64,000 nt of DNA from Sinorhizobium meliloti 4H41 (GCF_000375585.1 NZ_AQWP01000009.1:62001-126000), one strand, 5' to 3'; shown: positions 1 to 9,659, counted from the first letter of the stretch. Program-made: numbers and translations. The notes: generated by a model not told the origin, from the letters alone.

Positions 1-68
1 GAATTTGTCGGCGCATGACGCCGGTATTGTGAGCCGGCGCGAAGACGCGCCAGACCTGGAGGCCGGAC

Positions 69-1208
69 TTGGAAGACGTTTCCACCTTGAAACACACGCC
101 GTTGCACGCGCTGCATCTTTCGCTCGGTGCGCGCATGGTGCCCTTCGCCGGCTATGACATGCCGGTCCAGTACCCGGAAGGCGTATTGAAGGAGCACCTG
201 CATACCCGCGCCGCCGCCGGCCTTTTCGACGTGTCACACATGGGGCAGATCGTCGTGCGGCCGAAATCGGGAAAAGTCGAGGACGCGGCGCTGGCGCTCG
301 AAAAGCTCGTGCCGGCGGATGTGCTCGGCCTCCGGGAGGGCCGGCAACGCTACGGCCTCTTCACCAATGCCGCAGGCGGTATTCTCGACGACCTGATGAT
401 CGTCAATCGCGGCGATCATCTCTTTCTGGTCGTCAACGCGGCCTGCAAGGATGCCGATCTTGCGCATCTCAAGGACGGTCTCGGCAGCGCCTGCGACGTG
501 ACCATGCTGACAGACCGTGCCCTGATCGCCCTTCAGGGGCCCCGGGCCGGAGCGGTTCTGTGCGAGCTGTGGGCGGACGTCGCGTCGATGCGCTTCATGG
601 ATGTCGCCGAAGCCGACCTTCACGACGTGAGCTGTATCATCTCCCGCTCCGGCTACACCGGAGAGGATGGCTTCGAGATTTCCATTCCCGCCGACGCGGC
701 TGTGGATGTGACGCAGCGCCTGCTCGAACATCCCGACGTCCTGCCCATCGGGCTCGGCGCGCGCGACTCGCTCCGCCTCGAAGCGGGGCTTTGTCTCTAT
801 GGCAACGATATCGACACGAATACGAGCCCCATCGAAGCGGGCCTCGAATGGGCCCTCCAGAAAAGCCGCCGCGCCGGCGGTGAGCGCGCCGGCGGCTTTC
901 CGGGCGCCGGCCGGATACTGGCCGAGCTCACGGACGGAGTTTCCAGGCGGCGTGTCGGCCTGAGGCCCGAAGGCCGGGCGCCCGTGCGCGGCAATGCCAA
1001 TCTCTTTGCCGATGCGGAGGGCAGGACGGCGGCAGGAACCGTCACCTCCGGCGGCTTCGGACCGAGCGTGGATGGACCGGTCGCCATGGGCTATGTCGCC
1101 GCCGAGCACGCCGAAATCGGCACCAGACTGTTCGCAGAGGTGCGCGGCAAATACCTGCCCATCGCCGTCACTGCCCTGCCCTTCATCAAACAAACCTACA
1201 AACGCTGA
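69..1208 (+). CDS. gcvT: Aminomethyltransferase, glycine cleavage T protein
   Basis: The T protein takes the aminomethyl group from lipoyl-GcvH and, with tetrahydrofolate, yields methylene-THF and ammonia. The 379-residue product opens with the family block [20 protein letters not shown] and keeps DVSHMGQ and the [11 protein letters not shown] segment that lines the folate site. The C-terminal GcvT-C domain ([10 protein letters not shown].) is present. I chose the TTG at 69 because GGAGG lies at 58-62 and the next in-frame ATG (135) would cut conserved sequence. First gene of gcvTHP, with 16 bases to gcvH. Rhizobial gcv operons are often led by a glycine riboswitch, but only 68 bases of leader fall in the window and none can be recognised. 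Confidence 0.95.
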
Positions 1209-1224
1209 TCAGGAGAACCTGCGT

Positions 1225-1587
1225 ATGCTGAAATTCACCGAGGAACACGAATGGCTGAAGATCGACGGCGACGTCGCGACCGTAGGCATCACCGAGCATG
1301 CCGCGGGCCAGCTCGGCGATCTTGTCTTCGTGGAGCTGCCGGAAGCGGGTGCCAGCTTCTCCAAGGGCGACTCGGCCGCGACGGTCGAGTCCGTCAAGGC
1401 GGCATCGGACGTCTATTGTCCGCTTGATGGCGAAATCGTCGAGGTCAATCAGGCGATCGTCGACGATCCGTCGCTCGTCAACAGCGATCCGCAAGGCGCG
1501 GCCTGGTTCTTCAAACTGAAGCTCGCCGATCCGGACGCTGCCAATGCGCTCCTGGACGAAGCGGCCTACAAGGAGTTCGTCGCCTGA
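1225..1587 (+). CDS. gcvH: Glycine cleavage system H protein
   Basis: Lipoyl carrier that shuttles the aminomethyl intermediate between GcvP, GcvT and the L protein. The product is 120 residues, the usual length. The lipoylated lysine is K58 in the motif [10 protein letters not shown]. The frame stays open upstream to 994, but that part lies inside gcvT; AGGAG at 1211-1215 precedes ATG 1225, where homologues start. Its TGA (1585-1587) shares one base with the gcvP ATG, so the two are probably translationally coupled. Confidence 0.96.
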
Positions 1588-4451
1588 TGAGCATGCCCAA
1601 GGACTTTACCTTTACCGATTACAAGCCTTACGACTTCGCCAATCGACGTCACATCGGCCCTTCGCCGGCCGAGATGGACGAGATGCTGAAGGTCGTCGGC
1701 TATCCCAGTCTCGACGCGCTCATCGACGACACCGTGCCGCCGTCGATCCGCCAGCGGACGCCGCTTGCCTGGGGCGAGCCGATGACGGAGCGCGAGGCAC
1801 TCGACAAGCTGCGCCAGACGGCGAACCGCAACCGGAAGCTCGTGTCTCTGATCGGTCAGGGCTACTACGGGACCATTACCCCTCCGGTCATCCAGCGCAA
1901 TATCCTCGAGAACCCGGCCTGGTACACCGCCTATACGCCCTATCAGCCGGAAATCAGTCAGGGGCGGCTGGAAGCCCTGCTCAACTACCAGACCATGGTT
2001 TGCGATCTGACCGGGCTGGACGTCGCGAACGCCTCGCTGCTCGACGAGGCGACGGCAGCAGCCGAAGCCATGGCCATTGCGGAGCGCGTTGCAAAGTCCA
2101 AGGCGAAGGCGTTTTTCATCGATGAGAACTGCCATCCCCAGACGATTGCGCTCCTGAAGACCCGGGCGGAGCCGCTCGGCTGGCAGATCGTCGTCGGCGA
2201 TCCCTTCGAGGATCTGGACGCTGCCGGCGTCTTCGGCGCGATCTTCCAGTACCCCGGCACTTACGGCCATGTCCGCGACTTCTCGGGCCTGATCGCCAAG
2301 CTCCACGAGCAGGGTGCAATCGCCGCCGTCGCAGCCGATCCGCTGGCGCTGGCGCTTCTGAAGTCTCCGGGGGAAATGGGCGCCGACATCGCGATCGGTT
2401 CTACCCAGCGCTTCGGCGTGCCGGTCGGCTACGGCGGTCCCCACGCCGCCTATATGGCGGTCAAGGACGCCTACAAGCGCTCCATGCCCGGCCGCCTCGT
2501 GGGCGTGTCGGTCGATGCACGGGGCAACCGCGCCTACCGGCTGTCGCTCCAGACCCGTGAGCAGCATATCCGGCGCGAGAAAGCGACATCGAACATCTGT
2601 ACCGCGCAGGTACTGCTTGCCGTCATGGCCTCCATGTATGCGGTCTTCCATGGTCCGGACGGATTAAAGGCGATCGCCCAGAGCGTGCACCAGAAGACGG
2701 TGCGGCTTGCCATGGGATTGGAAAAGCTCGGCTATACCGTCGAACCGGATGTCTTCTTCGATACGATCACCGTCGAAGTCGGCAAGCTGCAGGGCATCAT
2801 CCTCAAAGCCGCCGTGGCCGAGGAGGTAAACCTTCGCAAGATCGGAACGACCAGGATCGGCATCAGTCTCGACGAACGTTCTCGGCCGGTCACGCTCGAG
2901 GCCGTCTGGCGCGCCTTCGGCGGCGATTTCAAGGTCGAGGAATTCGAACCGGACTACCGCCTGCCGCAGGAACTGCTGCGCACCAGCGCCTATCTCACCC
3001 ATCCGATCTTTCACATGAACCGCGCCGAGAGCGAGATGACGCGCTACATGCGCCGCCTCGCCGATCGCGATCTTGCGCTCGACCGCGCAATGATCCCGCT
3101 CGGCTCCTGCACGATGAAACTCAACGCGACAGCGGAAATGCTGCCGATCACTTGGCCGGAGTTTTCGGAAATCCATCCCTTCGTGCCGACCGACCAGGCA
3201 CTCGGCTATCAGCATCTGATCGAAGACCTGTCGCAAAAGCTCTGCGCGATCACCGGTTATGATGCGATCTCGATGCAGCCGAACTCGGGCGCCCAAGGTG
3301 AATATGCCGGGCTGCTCGCGATCCGCGCCTACCATATCGCCAACGGCAACGCACATCGCGACGTCTGCCTGATACCGACATCGGCGCACGGCACGAATCC
3401 GGCCTCGGCGCAAATGGCCGGCATGAAGGTGGTGGTCGTCAAGGTAAGCGACGCCGGCGAGATCGACATGGACGATTTCCGCGCCAAGGCGGAGCAGTAT
3501 GCGGACTCCCTCTCCTGCTGCATGATCACCTATCCCTCGACGCACGGCGTGTTCGAGGAGAACGTCCGCGAGGTCTGTGAGGTCGTGCATAAGCATGGCG
3601 GCCAGGTTTATCTGGACGGCGCCAACATGAATGCGATGGTTGGCCTTTCCCGCCCCGGCGACATCGGCTCGGATGTCAGTCATTTGAACCTGCACAAGAC
3701 CTTCTGCATTCCGCATGGCGGCGGCGGTCCCGGCATGGGCCCGATCGGCGTCAAGTCGCATCTCGCCCCCTTCCTTCCGGGACACCCGCAGACCGACGGG
3801 CACGAGGGCGCCGTTTCCGCCGCACCGTTCGGGTCGGCCTCGATCCTGCCGATCTCCTGGAGCTACTGCCTGATGATGGGCGGCGAAGGCCTGACGCAAG
3901 CGACCAAGGTCGCGATTCTCAACGCCAATTACGTCGCCGCCCGGCTGAAGGGTGCTTATGACGTGCTCTACAAGTCGGCGAAAGGCCGGGTCGCGCATGA
4001 ATGCATCGTCGACACCCGTCCGCTCGCCGAACGCGCCGGCGTCACGGTCGACGACGTCGCCAAGCGCCTGATCGACTGCGGCTTCCATGCGCCGACGATG
4101 AGCTGGCCGGTCGCGGGCACACTGATGATCGAACCCACGGAATCGGAAACGAAGGCCGAGCTCGACCGCTTCTGCGACGCCATGCTGGCAATCCGCGAAG
4201 AGGCCCGCGCCATCGAGGACGGCCGGATGGACAAGGTCAACAATCCGCTGAAGAACGCGCCGCATACGGTCGAGGACCTCGTCGGCGACTGGGACCGGCC
4301 CTATTCGCGCGAGCAGGCCTGTTTCCCACCAGGCGCCTTCCGCGTGGACAAATACTGGTCGCCGGTCAACCGTGTCGACAATGTCTATGGCGACCGCAAT
4401 CTCGTCTGCACCTGCCCGCCGATCGAGAGCTACGCGGAAGCGGCGGAATGA
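1587..4451 (+). CDS. gcvP: Glycine dehydrogenase (decarboxylating), P protein
   Basis: PLP-dependent decarboxylase of the glycine cleavage system. At 954 residues it is the full-length single-chain form (N and C halves fused), not the split gcvPA/gcvPB form. The PLP lysine is K704 in [17 protein letters not shown], followed by the glycine-rich loop. The N-terminal [14 protein letters not shown] block is typical. The start overlaps the gcvH stop by one base. The operon ends at the hairpin 4503-4529. Confidence 0.97.
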   Translation: MSMPKDFTFTDYKPYDFANRRHIGPSPAEMDEMLKVVGYPSLDALIDDTVPPSIRQRTPLAWGEPMTEREALDKLRQTANRNRKLVSLIGQGYYGTITPPVIQRNILENPAWYTAYTPYQPEISQGRLEALLNYQTMVCDLTGLDVANASLLDEATAAAEAMAIAERVAKSKAKAFFIDENCHPQTIALLKTRAEPLGWQIVVGDPFEDLDAAGVFGAIFQYPGTYGHVRDFSGLIAKLHEQGAIAAVAADPLALALLKSPGEMGADIAIGSTQRFGVPVGYGGPHAAYMAVKDAYKRSMPGRLVGVSVDARGNRAYRLSLQTREQHIRREKATSNICTAQVLLAVMASMYAVFHGPDGLKAIAQSVHQKTVRLAMGLEKLGYTVEPDVFFDTITVEVGKLQGIILKAAVAEEVNLRKIGTTRIGISLDERSRPVTLEAVWRAFGGDFKVEEFEPDYRLPQELLRTSAYLTHPIFHMNRAESEMTRYMRRLADRDLALDRAMIPLGSCTMKLNATAEMLPITWPEFSEIHPFVPTDQALGYQHLIEDLSQKLCAITGYDAISMQPNSGAQGEYAGLLAIRAYHIANGNAHRDVCLIPTSAHGTNPASAQMAGMKVVVVKVSDAGEIDMDDFRAKAEQYADSLSCCMITYPSTHGVFEENVREVCEVVHKHGGQVYLDGANMNAMVGLSRPGDIGSDVSHLNLHKTFCIPHGGGGPGMGPIGVKSHLAPFLPGHPQTDGHEGAVSAAPFGSASILPISWSYCLMMGGEGLTQATKVAILNANYVAARLKGAYDVLYKSAKGRVAHECIVDTRPLAERAGVTVDDVAKRLIDCGFHAPTMSWPVAGTLMIEPTESETKAELDRFCDAMLAIREEARAIEDGRMDKVNNPLKNAPHTVEDLVGDWDRPYSREQACFPPGAFRVDKYWSPVNRVDNVYGDRNLVCTCPPIESYAEAAE

Positions 4452-4502
4452 CGATGTGATCCGATCGGGTGCGGTTCAAGGGCCGCGCCTGCCTGCTACG
4501 TC

Positions 4503-4529
4503 AAAAAGCCCGGCTAAGCCGGGCTTTTT
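4503..4529 (+). terminator. Rho-independent terminator of gcvTHP
   Basis: Perfect 7-bp stem GCCCGGC / GCCGGGC (4508-4514 and 4518-4524) with a TAA loop, flanked by five A and five T, so it can work in both directions. It lies 52 bases after the gcvP stop. Confidence 0.9.
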
Positions 4530-4539
4530 GCTGGTCTAA

Positions 4540-4600
4540 GCATTTCCAGGAGAAGTGTGCAGCGGTTTTCGGTCGGGAAGGTAATTTCAAGGCCTTAGAC
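4540..4600. repeat. Short rhizobial interspersed repeat, copy 1
   Basis: The segment CATTTCCAGGAGAAGTGTGC followed by AGCGGTTTTCGGTCGGGAAG resembles segments near 18288 and 42914. From memory, a closely similar CAGGAAAAGTGTG...GGTTTTCCGTCCGGAA element is common between genes in Rhizobiaceae. This copy has diverged. It sits between the gcv and tig terminators. Confidence 0.55.
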
Positions 4601-4630
4601 TAGAGGGGTTCACCAACGGTTCCTCTAAAA

Positions 4631-4660
4631 AAGAAAAAGCCGCCCGGAGGCGGCCTCTTC
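4631..4660 (-). terminator. Terminator of tig
   Basis: Read on the minus strand: stem GCCGCC / GGCGGC (4639-4644 and 4649-4654) with loop TCCG, then a T-rich run (complement of 4627-4638). It starts 26 bases after the tig stop codon. Confidence 0.85.
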
Positions 4661-4679
4661 CTATCCTTGAGAGATGCGA

Positions 4680-6155
4680 TTACTCGGCGCTCTCGTCCGC
4701 AGCCTTCTTCTTGGCCGGGGCCTTCTTCTTCGGCGCGGCGGCTTCTTCGCCCTCGCCGGCTTCGGCCTTGGCGGCCGCCTTCTTCTTGGAGGCCGTCTTC
4801 TTGGCCGGCTTTTCGTCGGCTTCGTCGTCAGCCGTCAGCTCTTCCTTCGAGACCTTCTTGTCGGTCACCGAAACCTCGGTGAGCAGGTGGTCGACAACCT
4901 TCTCCTCGAAGAGCGGTGCGCGCAACGAGGCGGCAGCACCGGGCGTGTTGCGGAAGTATTCGAGGATTTCCTTTTCCTGTCCGGGGAACTGGCGCAGCTG
5001 CTCGAACAGCGAACGCTGCATCTCGTCATCGCTGACCTGGACGCCGGCCTTTTCGCCGATTTCGGAGAGAACCAGGCCGAGGCGGACGCGACGCTCGGCG
5101 AGCTTGCGATATTCGGCGCGCGCTTCTTCTTCCGTCGTGTCTTCATCGGCGAAGGTCTTGCCGGCCTGCTGCAGGTCGGTGTTGATCTGGCGCCAGATGT
5201 TCTCGAACTCGGCATCGACGAGTCGCTCGGGCGTATCGAACTGATAGAGTTCGTCGAGCTGATCGAGAAGCTGGCGCTTGACCTTCTGGCGGGTGATCGA
5301 GCCGAACTGGCTTTCGATCTGGCCGCGCACGATTTCCTTCAGCTTGTCGACGGATTCGAGGCCGAGCTTCGTTGCCAGCTCGTCGTTGATCTCGATCGGG
5401 GCAGCGGCAGCGACATCCTTGACGGTGATGTCGAAGGTTGCTTCCTTGCCGGCAAGGTTGGCTGCCGGATAATCGGCCGGGAACGTGACCGTAATGGTCT
5501 TTTCATCGCCGGCCTTTACGCCGACAAGCTGCTCCTCGAAGCCCGGGATGAAGCGGTTGGACCCGAGCACGAGCTCCGCATCTTCGTCCTTGCCGCCGTC
5601 AAAGGCTTCGCCGTCGACCTTGCCGAGATAGTCGACCGTGACGCGGTCGCCATTGGCAGCCTTGCCCTTCTTCGATTCGTAAGTGCGGGCGCTCTCGGCG
5701 ATGCGCTGGATCTGCTCGTTGACTTCATCCTCGCTGACGTCGACGACCTCACGGGTGACCTTAATGCCGCTTGCATCCTTGAGTTCGATCGGCGGAATGA
5801 TTTCGTAGGCGACCGTGAATTCGAAATCGGCTTGGGCGCTCAGGATCTTGTCGGCTTCTGCCTCGTCCTCGGTCATCGCGATTTCGGGCTGGGTGGCCGA
5901 CTTTTCGCCGCGGCTCGTGAGGATTTCCGTCGGCTTTTCACGAACGATCTCGTTGACGAGATCGGCCATGATCGACTTGCCGTAAACCTTCTTGAGGTGC
6001 GCAACCGGCACCTTGCCGGGACGGAAGCCGTTGATGCGAACACGATCCTTCACTTCGACGAGGCGCTCGTTCATCCGAGCCTGCATTTCGTCGGCCGGGA
6101 TAACGACCTTGAGTTCGCGCTTCAGCCCTTGAGCGAGCGTTTCGATAACCTGCAT
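4680..6155 (-). CDS. tig: Trigger factor, ribosome-bound chaperone and prolyl isomerase
   Basis: Binds nascent chains at the ribosome exit. The 491-residue protein has the N-terminal ribosome-binding domain, whose signature is [19 protein letters not shown] (usual GFRxGKxP). An FKBP-type PPIase domain lies near residues 160-250 ([21 protein letters not shown]). The C-terminal helical chaperone domain follows. The tail (about the last 60 residues) is rich in Lys, Ala and Glu with repeated KKKA/PAKK blocks, longer than in E. coli and typical of rhizobia. ATG preceded by GAAGG. Monocistronic with its own terminator. Confidence 0.97.
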   Translation of the reverse strand: MQVIETLAQGLKRELKVVIPADEMQARMNERLVEVKDRVRINGFRPGKVPVAHLKKVYGKSIMADLVNEIVREKPTEILTSRGEKSATQPEIAMTEDEAEADKILSAQADFEFTVAYEIIPPIELKDASGIKVTREVVDVSEDEVNEQIQRIAESARTYESKKGKAANGDRVTVDYLGKVDGEAFDGGKDEDAELVLGSNRFIPGFEEQLVGVKAGDEKTITVTFPADYPAANLAGKEATFDITVKDVAAAAPIEINDELATKLGLESVDKLKEIVRGQIESQFGSITRQKVKRQLLDQLDELYQFDTPERLVDAEFENIWRQINTDLQQAGKTFADEDTTEEEARAEYRKLAERRVRLGLVLSEIGEKAGVQVSDDEMQRSLFEQLRQFPGQEKEILEYFRNTPGAAASLRAPLFEEKVVDHLLTEVSVTDKKVSKEELTADDEADEKPAKKTASKKKAAAKAEAGEGEEAAAPKKKAPAKKKAADESAE

Positions 6156-6329
6156 GTTAAAACCTTCACTTCACGTTGACAGTGCTCTTCCCTTGAAAGG
6201 CTAGGCGAGCACGTGAGCCGATCCATTTGCCGGGAGTGGCTTTACGCAATTCCGACCGCTTTGCAAGCAAAATGGCGCCTTGCCGGCCCTCCCAGCGCCG
6301 AATACCGACGCGTGACTGCTATATCGTCC

Positions 6330-6414
<85 letters not shown>

Positions 6415-6748
6415 GTTCAGACGACCGCACCGCCCAATCGCATTCCTCACAAGATCTCATCAGCGGAATGCCGCGGATATTCTTGGGCCATGCGAAAGGT
6501 TCAGGGCTCCCGAGCGCGGCGTCTCTATAACACTCGTTTTCATCGGATCAAAGGGAAAATGCTCGCGCCCGTTGCCCGCTCGCAGCCACGGCTTCGAACG
6601 GGCAGCTCGAGGCTCCTTAGCAAAGGATGCCGGCAGAAACGTGATGCTGCGTTCCACCGCATGACAGCTACTGGATCCTCGCCCTCCATCGGCGGGACGG
6701 CGAACGGCAATCCGCGTTGCGCAATCCGCATATCTTCCATGTGGACAT
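6415..6748. other. Intergenic stretch, no gene seen
   Basis: Between tRNA-Leu and the small-RNA island. Short open frames on both strands lack ribosome sites and show no family resemblance. Upstream tRNA promoter elements for the minus strand should lie near 6430-6460, but I could not define them. Confidence 0.5.
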
Positions 6749-6784
6749 TGCACTGCACAAATCGATTTAAGGCCACTATATTCC
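6749..6784 (+). promoter_or_regulatory. Putative promoter and upstream box of sRNA unit 1
   Basis: TATATTCC (6777-6784) overlaps CTATAT at 6776-6781, the rhizobial sigma-70 -10 type. CTGCAC at 6753-6758 sits 17 bases upstream, a weak match to CTTGAC. The 14-mer TGCACTGCACAAAT (6749-6762) recurs exactly at 7881-7894 before the second DUF1127 gene. Function is inferred. Confidence 0.5.
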
Positions 6785-6886
6785 AGATCAACGAAGCGCC
6801 GCGGTGATAGCCGAGTGGACGCCGGCGGGCATGATCGCCCGCAGCGGGAAATCCCGCGAAGATCCGAGCCTGAGCTCGACAGAATT

Positions 6887-7008
6887 CGAAGCAGCGCACT
6901 CCTCCTCCCATCGCCGCTTCGATAGGATTGGCAACACTCCTCCTCCCGGTTGCCAATCGCATTTATGACGCCCGCCGGTCCTCCTCCCCCCGACGGGCGT
7001 CATTTTCC
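6887..7008 (+). ncRNA. Cuckoo/alpha-r14-type sRNA, copy 1
   Basis: Three consecutive hairpins each expose a CCTCCTCCC-type (anti-Shine-Dalgarno) loop. SL1 is 6887-6921 (CGAAGC/GCTTCG, loop motif 6901-6909). SL2 is 6926-6958 (10-bp perfect stem GATTGGCAAC/GTTGCCAATC). SL3 is 6965-7003 (ATGACGCCCG/CGGGCGTCAT), followed by TTTT and acting as terminator. This is the architecture of the alphaproteobacterial cuckoo (CcsR, alpha-r14) family. The putative promoter (6776) is about 100 bases before SL1, so the primary transcript may start near 6788 and include two extra hairpins (6825-6842 and 6844-6857). Confidence 0.85.
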
Positions 7009-7081
7009 CCTCAGATATTCCGTACGGCACCTCCGTCTGCCCATTATTTCGGCATTTTGCGATCGTCCGACGCTTGAGCCA

Positions 7082-7148
7082 TGCACCATTTGCATAGGTG
7101 CCATTCCGGGCGGCCCCTAGCAGAATCCGGGGGTTCGGCCTATATTCC
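7082..7148 (+). promoter_or_regulatory. Putative promoter and inverted-repeat operator of sRNA unit 2
   Basis: TATATTCC at 7141-7148 with CTATAT at 7140-7145 ends 8 bases before the first hairpin. GCAC-N11-GTGC at 7083-7101 is centred about 49 bases upstream of the box. The same GCAC-N11-GTGC arrangement and distance precede the first DUF1127 gene. A regulator binding there is inferred. Confidence 0.45.
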
Positions 7149-7151
7149 AAT

Positions 7152-7279
7152 CATCGATCGGGCAGCGCACTCCTCCTCCCAGCGCGCCCGATACGGATTG
7201 GCGACACTCCTCCTCCCGGTTGCCAATCAGATCAAGCAACGCCCGCTGGACCTCCTCCCCCAGCGGGCGTTGTTTATTT
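7152..7279 (+). ncRNA. Cuckoo/alpha-r14-type sRNA, copy 2
   Basis: Same three-hairpin plan as copy 1. SL1 is 7157-7192 (ATCGGGC/GCCCGAT). SL2 is 7196-7228 (GATTGGCGAC/GTTGCCAATC, with the loop shared with copy 1). SL3 is 7237-7272 (CAACGCCCGCTG/CAGCGGGCGTTG), followed by a T-rich tail as terminator. CCTCCTCCC loops lie at 7172-7180, 7209-7217 and 7251-7259. With the start expected near 7152, the RNA would be about 125 nt, as known for alpha-r14 sRNAs. It is a tandem duplicate of copy 1 about 270 bases downstream; compensatory stem changes keep the fold. Confidence 0.88.
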
Positions 7280-7423
7280 CTGCCAACTCCCTTGCTCCGA
7301 GAATCGCACTACGTGCCGCGCGCTCTGATAGACCGCCAAGGTCTTTGGAACGGTCTGGAAATGCGCAAGAGGCCGGCATCGGCAACAAAAGGTTAAGCTC
7401 TGGTTAATGCCACCGAAAAGCTT

Positions 7424-7489
7424 TGCACGCCGCGCATGGGTGCGATGCAGCATTAGCTCTGTAATCCTGGCTCAAACCGATTATATTCC
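7424..7489 (+). promoter_or_regulatory. Putative promoter and operator of the first DUF1127 gene
   Basis: TATATTCC at 7482-7489 is the third copy of this octamer. GCAC-N11-GTGC at 7425-7443 lies at nearly the same distance from it as in sRNA unit 2. This implies a leader of about 60 bases before the ATG at 7557. Confidence 0.45.
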
Positions 7490-7556
7490 GGTTCATAAGA
7501 TGACGGCCAGCAAGAGAGATAGAGCGCTGGCGAACGACCTAGAAAGGAATAGGATC

Positions 7557-7700
7557 ATGAACCTCGCACGTTCTTTCAATAACTGGCGCAAGTATCGTCA
7601 GACCTGCAACGAGCTCGGCCGCATGAGCGACCGTGAGCTGACTGACCTTGGCATCGGCCGCGCAGACATCCCCTACGTTGCCCGTCAGGCAATCAAGTAA
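7557..7700 (+). CDS. Small DUF1127 (YjiS-like) protein, copy 1
   Basis: A 47-residue basic protein with the DUF1127 pattern: W10RKYRQT...L20..MSDRELTDLGIGRADIPYVAR. It is preceded by GAAAGGAATAGG (7542-7553) and ATG 7557. DUF1127 proteins are known in alphaproteobacteria as stress-linked, arginine-rich RNA-associated proteins (Rhodobacter CcaF1, co-transcribed with CcsR RNAs). In Agrobacterium and Sinorhizobium, small members affect phosphate, carbon and stress physiology. Here it follows two CcsR/cuckoo-type sRNAs but appears to have its own promoter. A hairpin terminator follows at 7733. Confidence 0.85.
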   Translation: MNLARSFNNWRKYRQTCNELGRMSDRELTDLGIGRADIPYVARQAIK

Positions 7701-7732
7701 GCATCAAGCTTTCGCCAGATAATGGCCGTTCA

Positions 7733-7766
7733 AACGCCTTCCGGTTCTCCGGCGGGCGTTTTTTTA
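7733..7766 (+). terminator. Terminator after DUF1127 copy 1
   Basis: AACGCC (7733-7738) pairs with GGCGTT (7755-7760), with CCGG...CCGG able to extend inside, followed by a run of T to 7765. Confidence 0.8.
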
Positions 7767-8004
7767 TTCTGTTGAGTCGTTCTGATCTCGTGCAGCAATC
7801 CCTGCAAAAGCAACTTAACCGAAACTTAATCGATGGCGCATTTTCGGACCGGCCGAGATGCATGCCCACGAAATGATCGATGCACTGCACAAATGCATAG
7901 CAGATGCATCTACTTTGCACTCCATCTTCCAGTTAGACGAGCGTATAAGAACCTCAACGACGCAGACAATCACTGTCGCGAGCGATCTTCTTGAGGAAAC
8001 GACC
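7767..8004. promoter_or_regulatory. Leader and promoter region of DUF1127 copy 2
   Basis: Rich in ATGCA/TGCAC words (7858, 7880, 7893, 7904, 7915). It contains TGCACTGCACAAAT (7881-7894), identical to the box before sRNA unit 1. No TATATTCC octamer is present. GTATAAG near 7943 could serve as -10, without a clear -35. GAGGA at 7993-7997 is the ribosome site of the next gene. Confidence 0.4.
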
Positions 8005-8148
8005 ATGAACCCGATTCGCATTGCAAAAAGCTGGATCAACTACCGCCGTACCGTTGCCGAGCTGGGCGGCCTTTCCAACCACGCTCTGAACGATATCGGC
8101 ATTACCCGCTACGACATCCGCAACATTGCGGCTCGCTCCTTCCGTTAA
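8005..8148 (+). CDS. Small DUF1127 (YjiS-like) protein, copy 2
   Basis: A 47-residue paralogue of the gene at 7557: [17 protein letters not shown] with [22 protein letters not shown]. The W..YR.T..ELG.LS...L.DIGI.R.DI pattern is shared with copy 1. ATG follows GAGGA (7993-7997). The two genes have the same length and look like a tandem duplication that later diverged. A GC-rich hairpin follows at 8176. Confidence 0.85.
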   Translation: MNPIRIAKSWINYRRTVAELGGLSNHALNDIGITRYDIRNIAARSFR

Positions 8149-8175
8149 TCGGATCGAGCATTGCTTGGCTTGAAG

Positions 8176-8200
8176 ACGGCGCCCTCGGGCGCCGTTTTCG
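8176..8200 (+). terminator. Terminator after DUF1127 copy 2
   Basis: Perfect 9-bp arms ACGGCGCCC / GGGCGCCGT (8176-8184, 8187-8195) separated by TC, followed by TTTCGTTTC. Confidence 0.8.
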
Positions 8201-8240
8201 TTTCTTGGAAGCGACGGATGCCTGTGGTAGGAAGCCGCCC

Positions 8241-9659
8241 ATGAACAAAACGACGTCCTCCCATTCGCCCATCCACATCATTGGCGGCGGCCTCGCCGGG
8301 TCGGAAGCCGCCTGGCAGATCGCCGAAGCGGGCGTGCCGGTCATCCTGCATGAAATGCGCGGCGTGCGCGGCACGGATGCGCACAAGACCGAGAGCCTCG
8401 CCGAACTCGTCTGCTCGAACTCTTTCCGCTCCGACGATGCGACCAGCAATGCCGTCGGCGTGCTTCATGCGGAGATGCGTCTTGCGGGCTCGCTCATCAT
8501 GCGATGCGCCGATCTCAACCAAGTGCCCGCAGGCGGTGCGCTCGCCGTCGATCGCGAAGGCTTTGCCGAGGCCGTCAGCGCAGCGATCGCAGACCACCCG
8601 CTGATCACGGTTCTGCGGGAAGAGGTCGGGGGCCTGCCGCCGAAGGACTGGGATCTCGCCATCATTGCGACGGGCCCGCTTACAGCACCGGCCCTCGCCG
8701 AGGCGATCCGCGCGGAGACCGGCGCCGATGCCCTGGCCTTCTTCGACGCCATCGCACCGATCGTCCATGCCGACACGATCGACATGGATATCTGCTGGCA
8801 TCAGTCGCGCTACGACAAGGTCGGCCCGGGCGGCACGGGCAAGGATTATATCAACTGCCCGCTCACACAGGAGCAGTATGACGCCTTCGTCGATGCGCTC
8901 ATCGCCGGAGACAAGGCCGGCTTTAAGGAATGGGAAGGCACACCCTATTTCGACGGCTGCCTCCCGATCGAAGTCATGGCGGAGCGCGGCCGCGAGACCC
9001 TGCGTCACGGGCCGATGAAGCCGATGGGCCTCACCAACGCCCATAATCCCTCGGTCAAGCCCTATGCCGTGGTTCAGCTTAGGCAGGACAACGCGCTCGG
9101 CACGCTCTACAACATGGTCGGGTTCCAGACGAAACTGAAATACGGCGCGCAGGGCGAAGTCTTTCGGATGATTCCGGGGCTCCAAAACGCCGAGTTTGCG
9201 AGGCTCGGCGGCCTGCACCGCAACACCTATATCAACTCGCCGACGCTCCTCGACAATTCGCTGACGCTCAAGTCACGTCCGGGCTTGCGCTTTGCCGGCC
9301 AGATAACCGGCTGCGAGGGCTATGTGGAAAGCGCGAGCATCGGCCTCCTGGCGGGCCGCTTCGCCGCGGCGGAACGCAAAGGCGCCTCACCCGTCCTACC
9401 TCCGGTGACCACGGCCTTCGGTGCTCTCCTCAATCACATCACCGGCGGCCACATCGTCTCCGACGACGAACCGGGCAAGCGCTCGTTCCAGCCGATGAAC
9501 ATCAATTTCGGACTGTTTCCGCCGCTCGAACCGGGCGCCCTGACGAGGCCGGAGGGTGCCAAACGCTTCCGTGGAAAGGAGAAGGCGCTCGCCAAGAAGC
9601 AGGCGATGGCGTCACGCGCGCTGAGCGATTGCGCAAGCTGGCTCGGCAACGCCGTCTGA
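8241..9659 (+). CDS. trmFO: tRNA (uracil-54-C5)-methyltransferase, folate/FAD-dependent
   Basis: Makes m5U54 (ribothymidine) in the tRNA T-loop using methylene-THF and FADH2. The N-terminal FAD-binding motif is [15 protein letters not shown] (glycines at 15-20). The family block [17 protein letters not shown] has a conserved Cys at 58. The segments YINCPLT and [13 protein letters not shown] hold further conserved Cys residues, and the GidA-like C-terminal part [20 protein letters not shown] is present. The frame is open from a TTG at 8205, but homologues start at MNKT; ATG 8241 with GGTAGGAAG upstream gives 472 residues, the usual size. Confidence 0.95.
   Translation: MNKTTSSHSPIHIIGGGLAGSEAAWQIAEAGVPVILHEMRGVRGTDAHKTESLAELVCSNSFRSDDATSNAVGVLHAEMRLAGSLIMRCADLNQVPAGGALAVDREGFAEAVSAAIADHPLITVLREEVGGLPPKDWDLAIIATGPLTAPALAEAIRAETGADALAFFDAIAPIVHADTIDMDICWHQSRYDKVGPGGTGKDYINCPLTQEQYDAFVDALIAGDKAGFKEWEGTPYFDGCLPIEVMAERGRETLRHGPMKPMGLTNAHNPSVKPYAVVQLRQDNALGTLYNMVGFQTKLKYGAQGEVFRMIPGLQNAEFARLGGLHRNTYINSPTLLDNSLTLKSRPGLRFAGQITGCEGYVESASIGLLAGRFAAAERKGASPVLPPVTTAFGALLNHITGGHIVSDDEPGKRSFQPMNINFGLFPPLEPGALTRPEGAKRFRGKEKALAKKQAMASRALSDCASWLGNAV

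Noticed and set aside
1..68. Glycine riboswitch before gcvT
   Set aside because: Plausible from biology, but only 68 bases are visible and no aptamer core could be recognised.
2664..4265. 533-residue minus-strand frame opposite gcvP
   Set aside because: Shadow frame; gcvP has full conserved motifs on the plus strand.
4674..6179. 501-residue plus-strand open frame opposite tig
   Set aside because: Shadow of a high-GC gene; leucine- and arginine-rich with no family similarity, while tig on the other strand is unmistakable.
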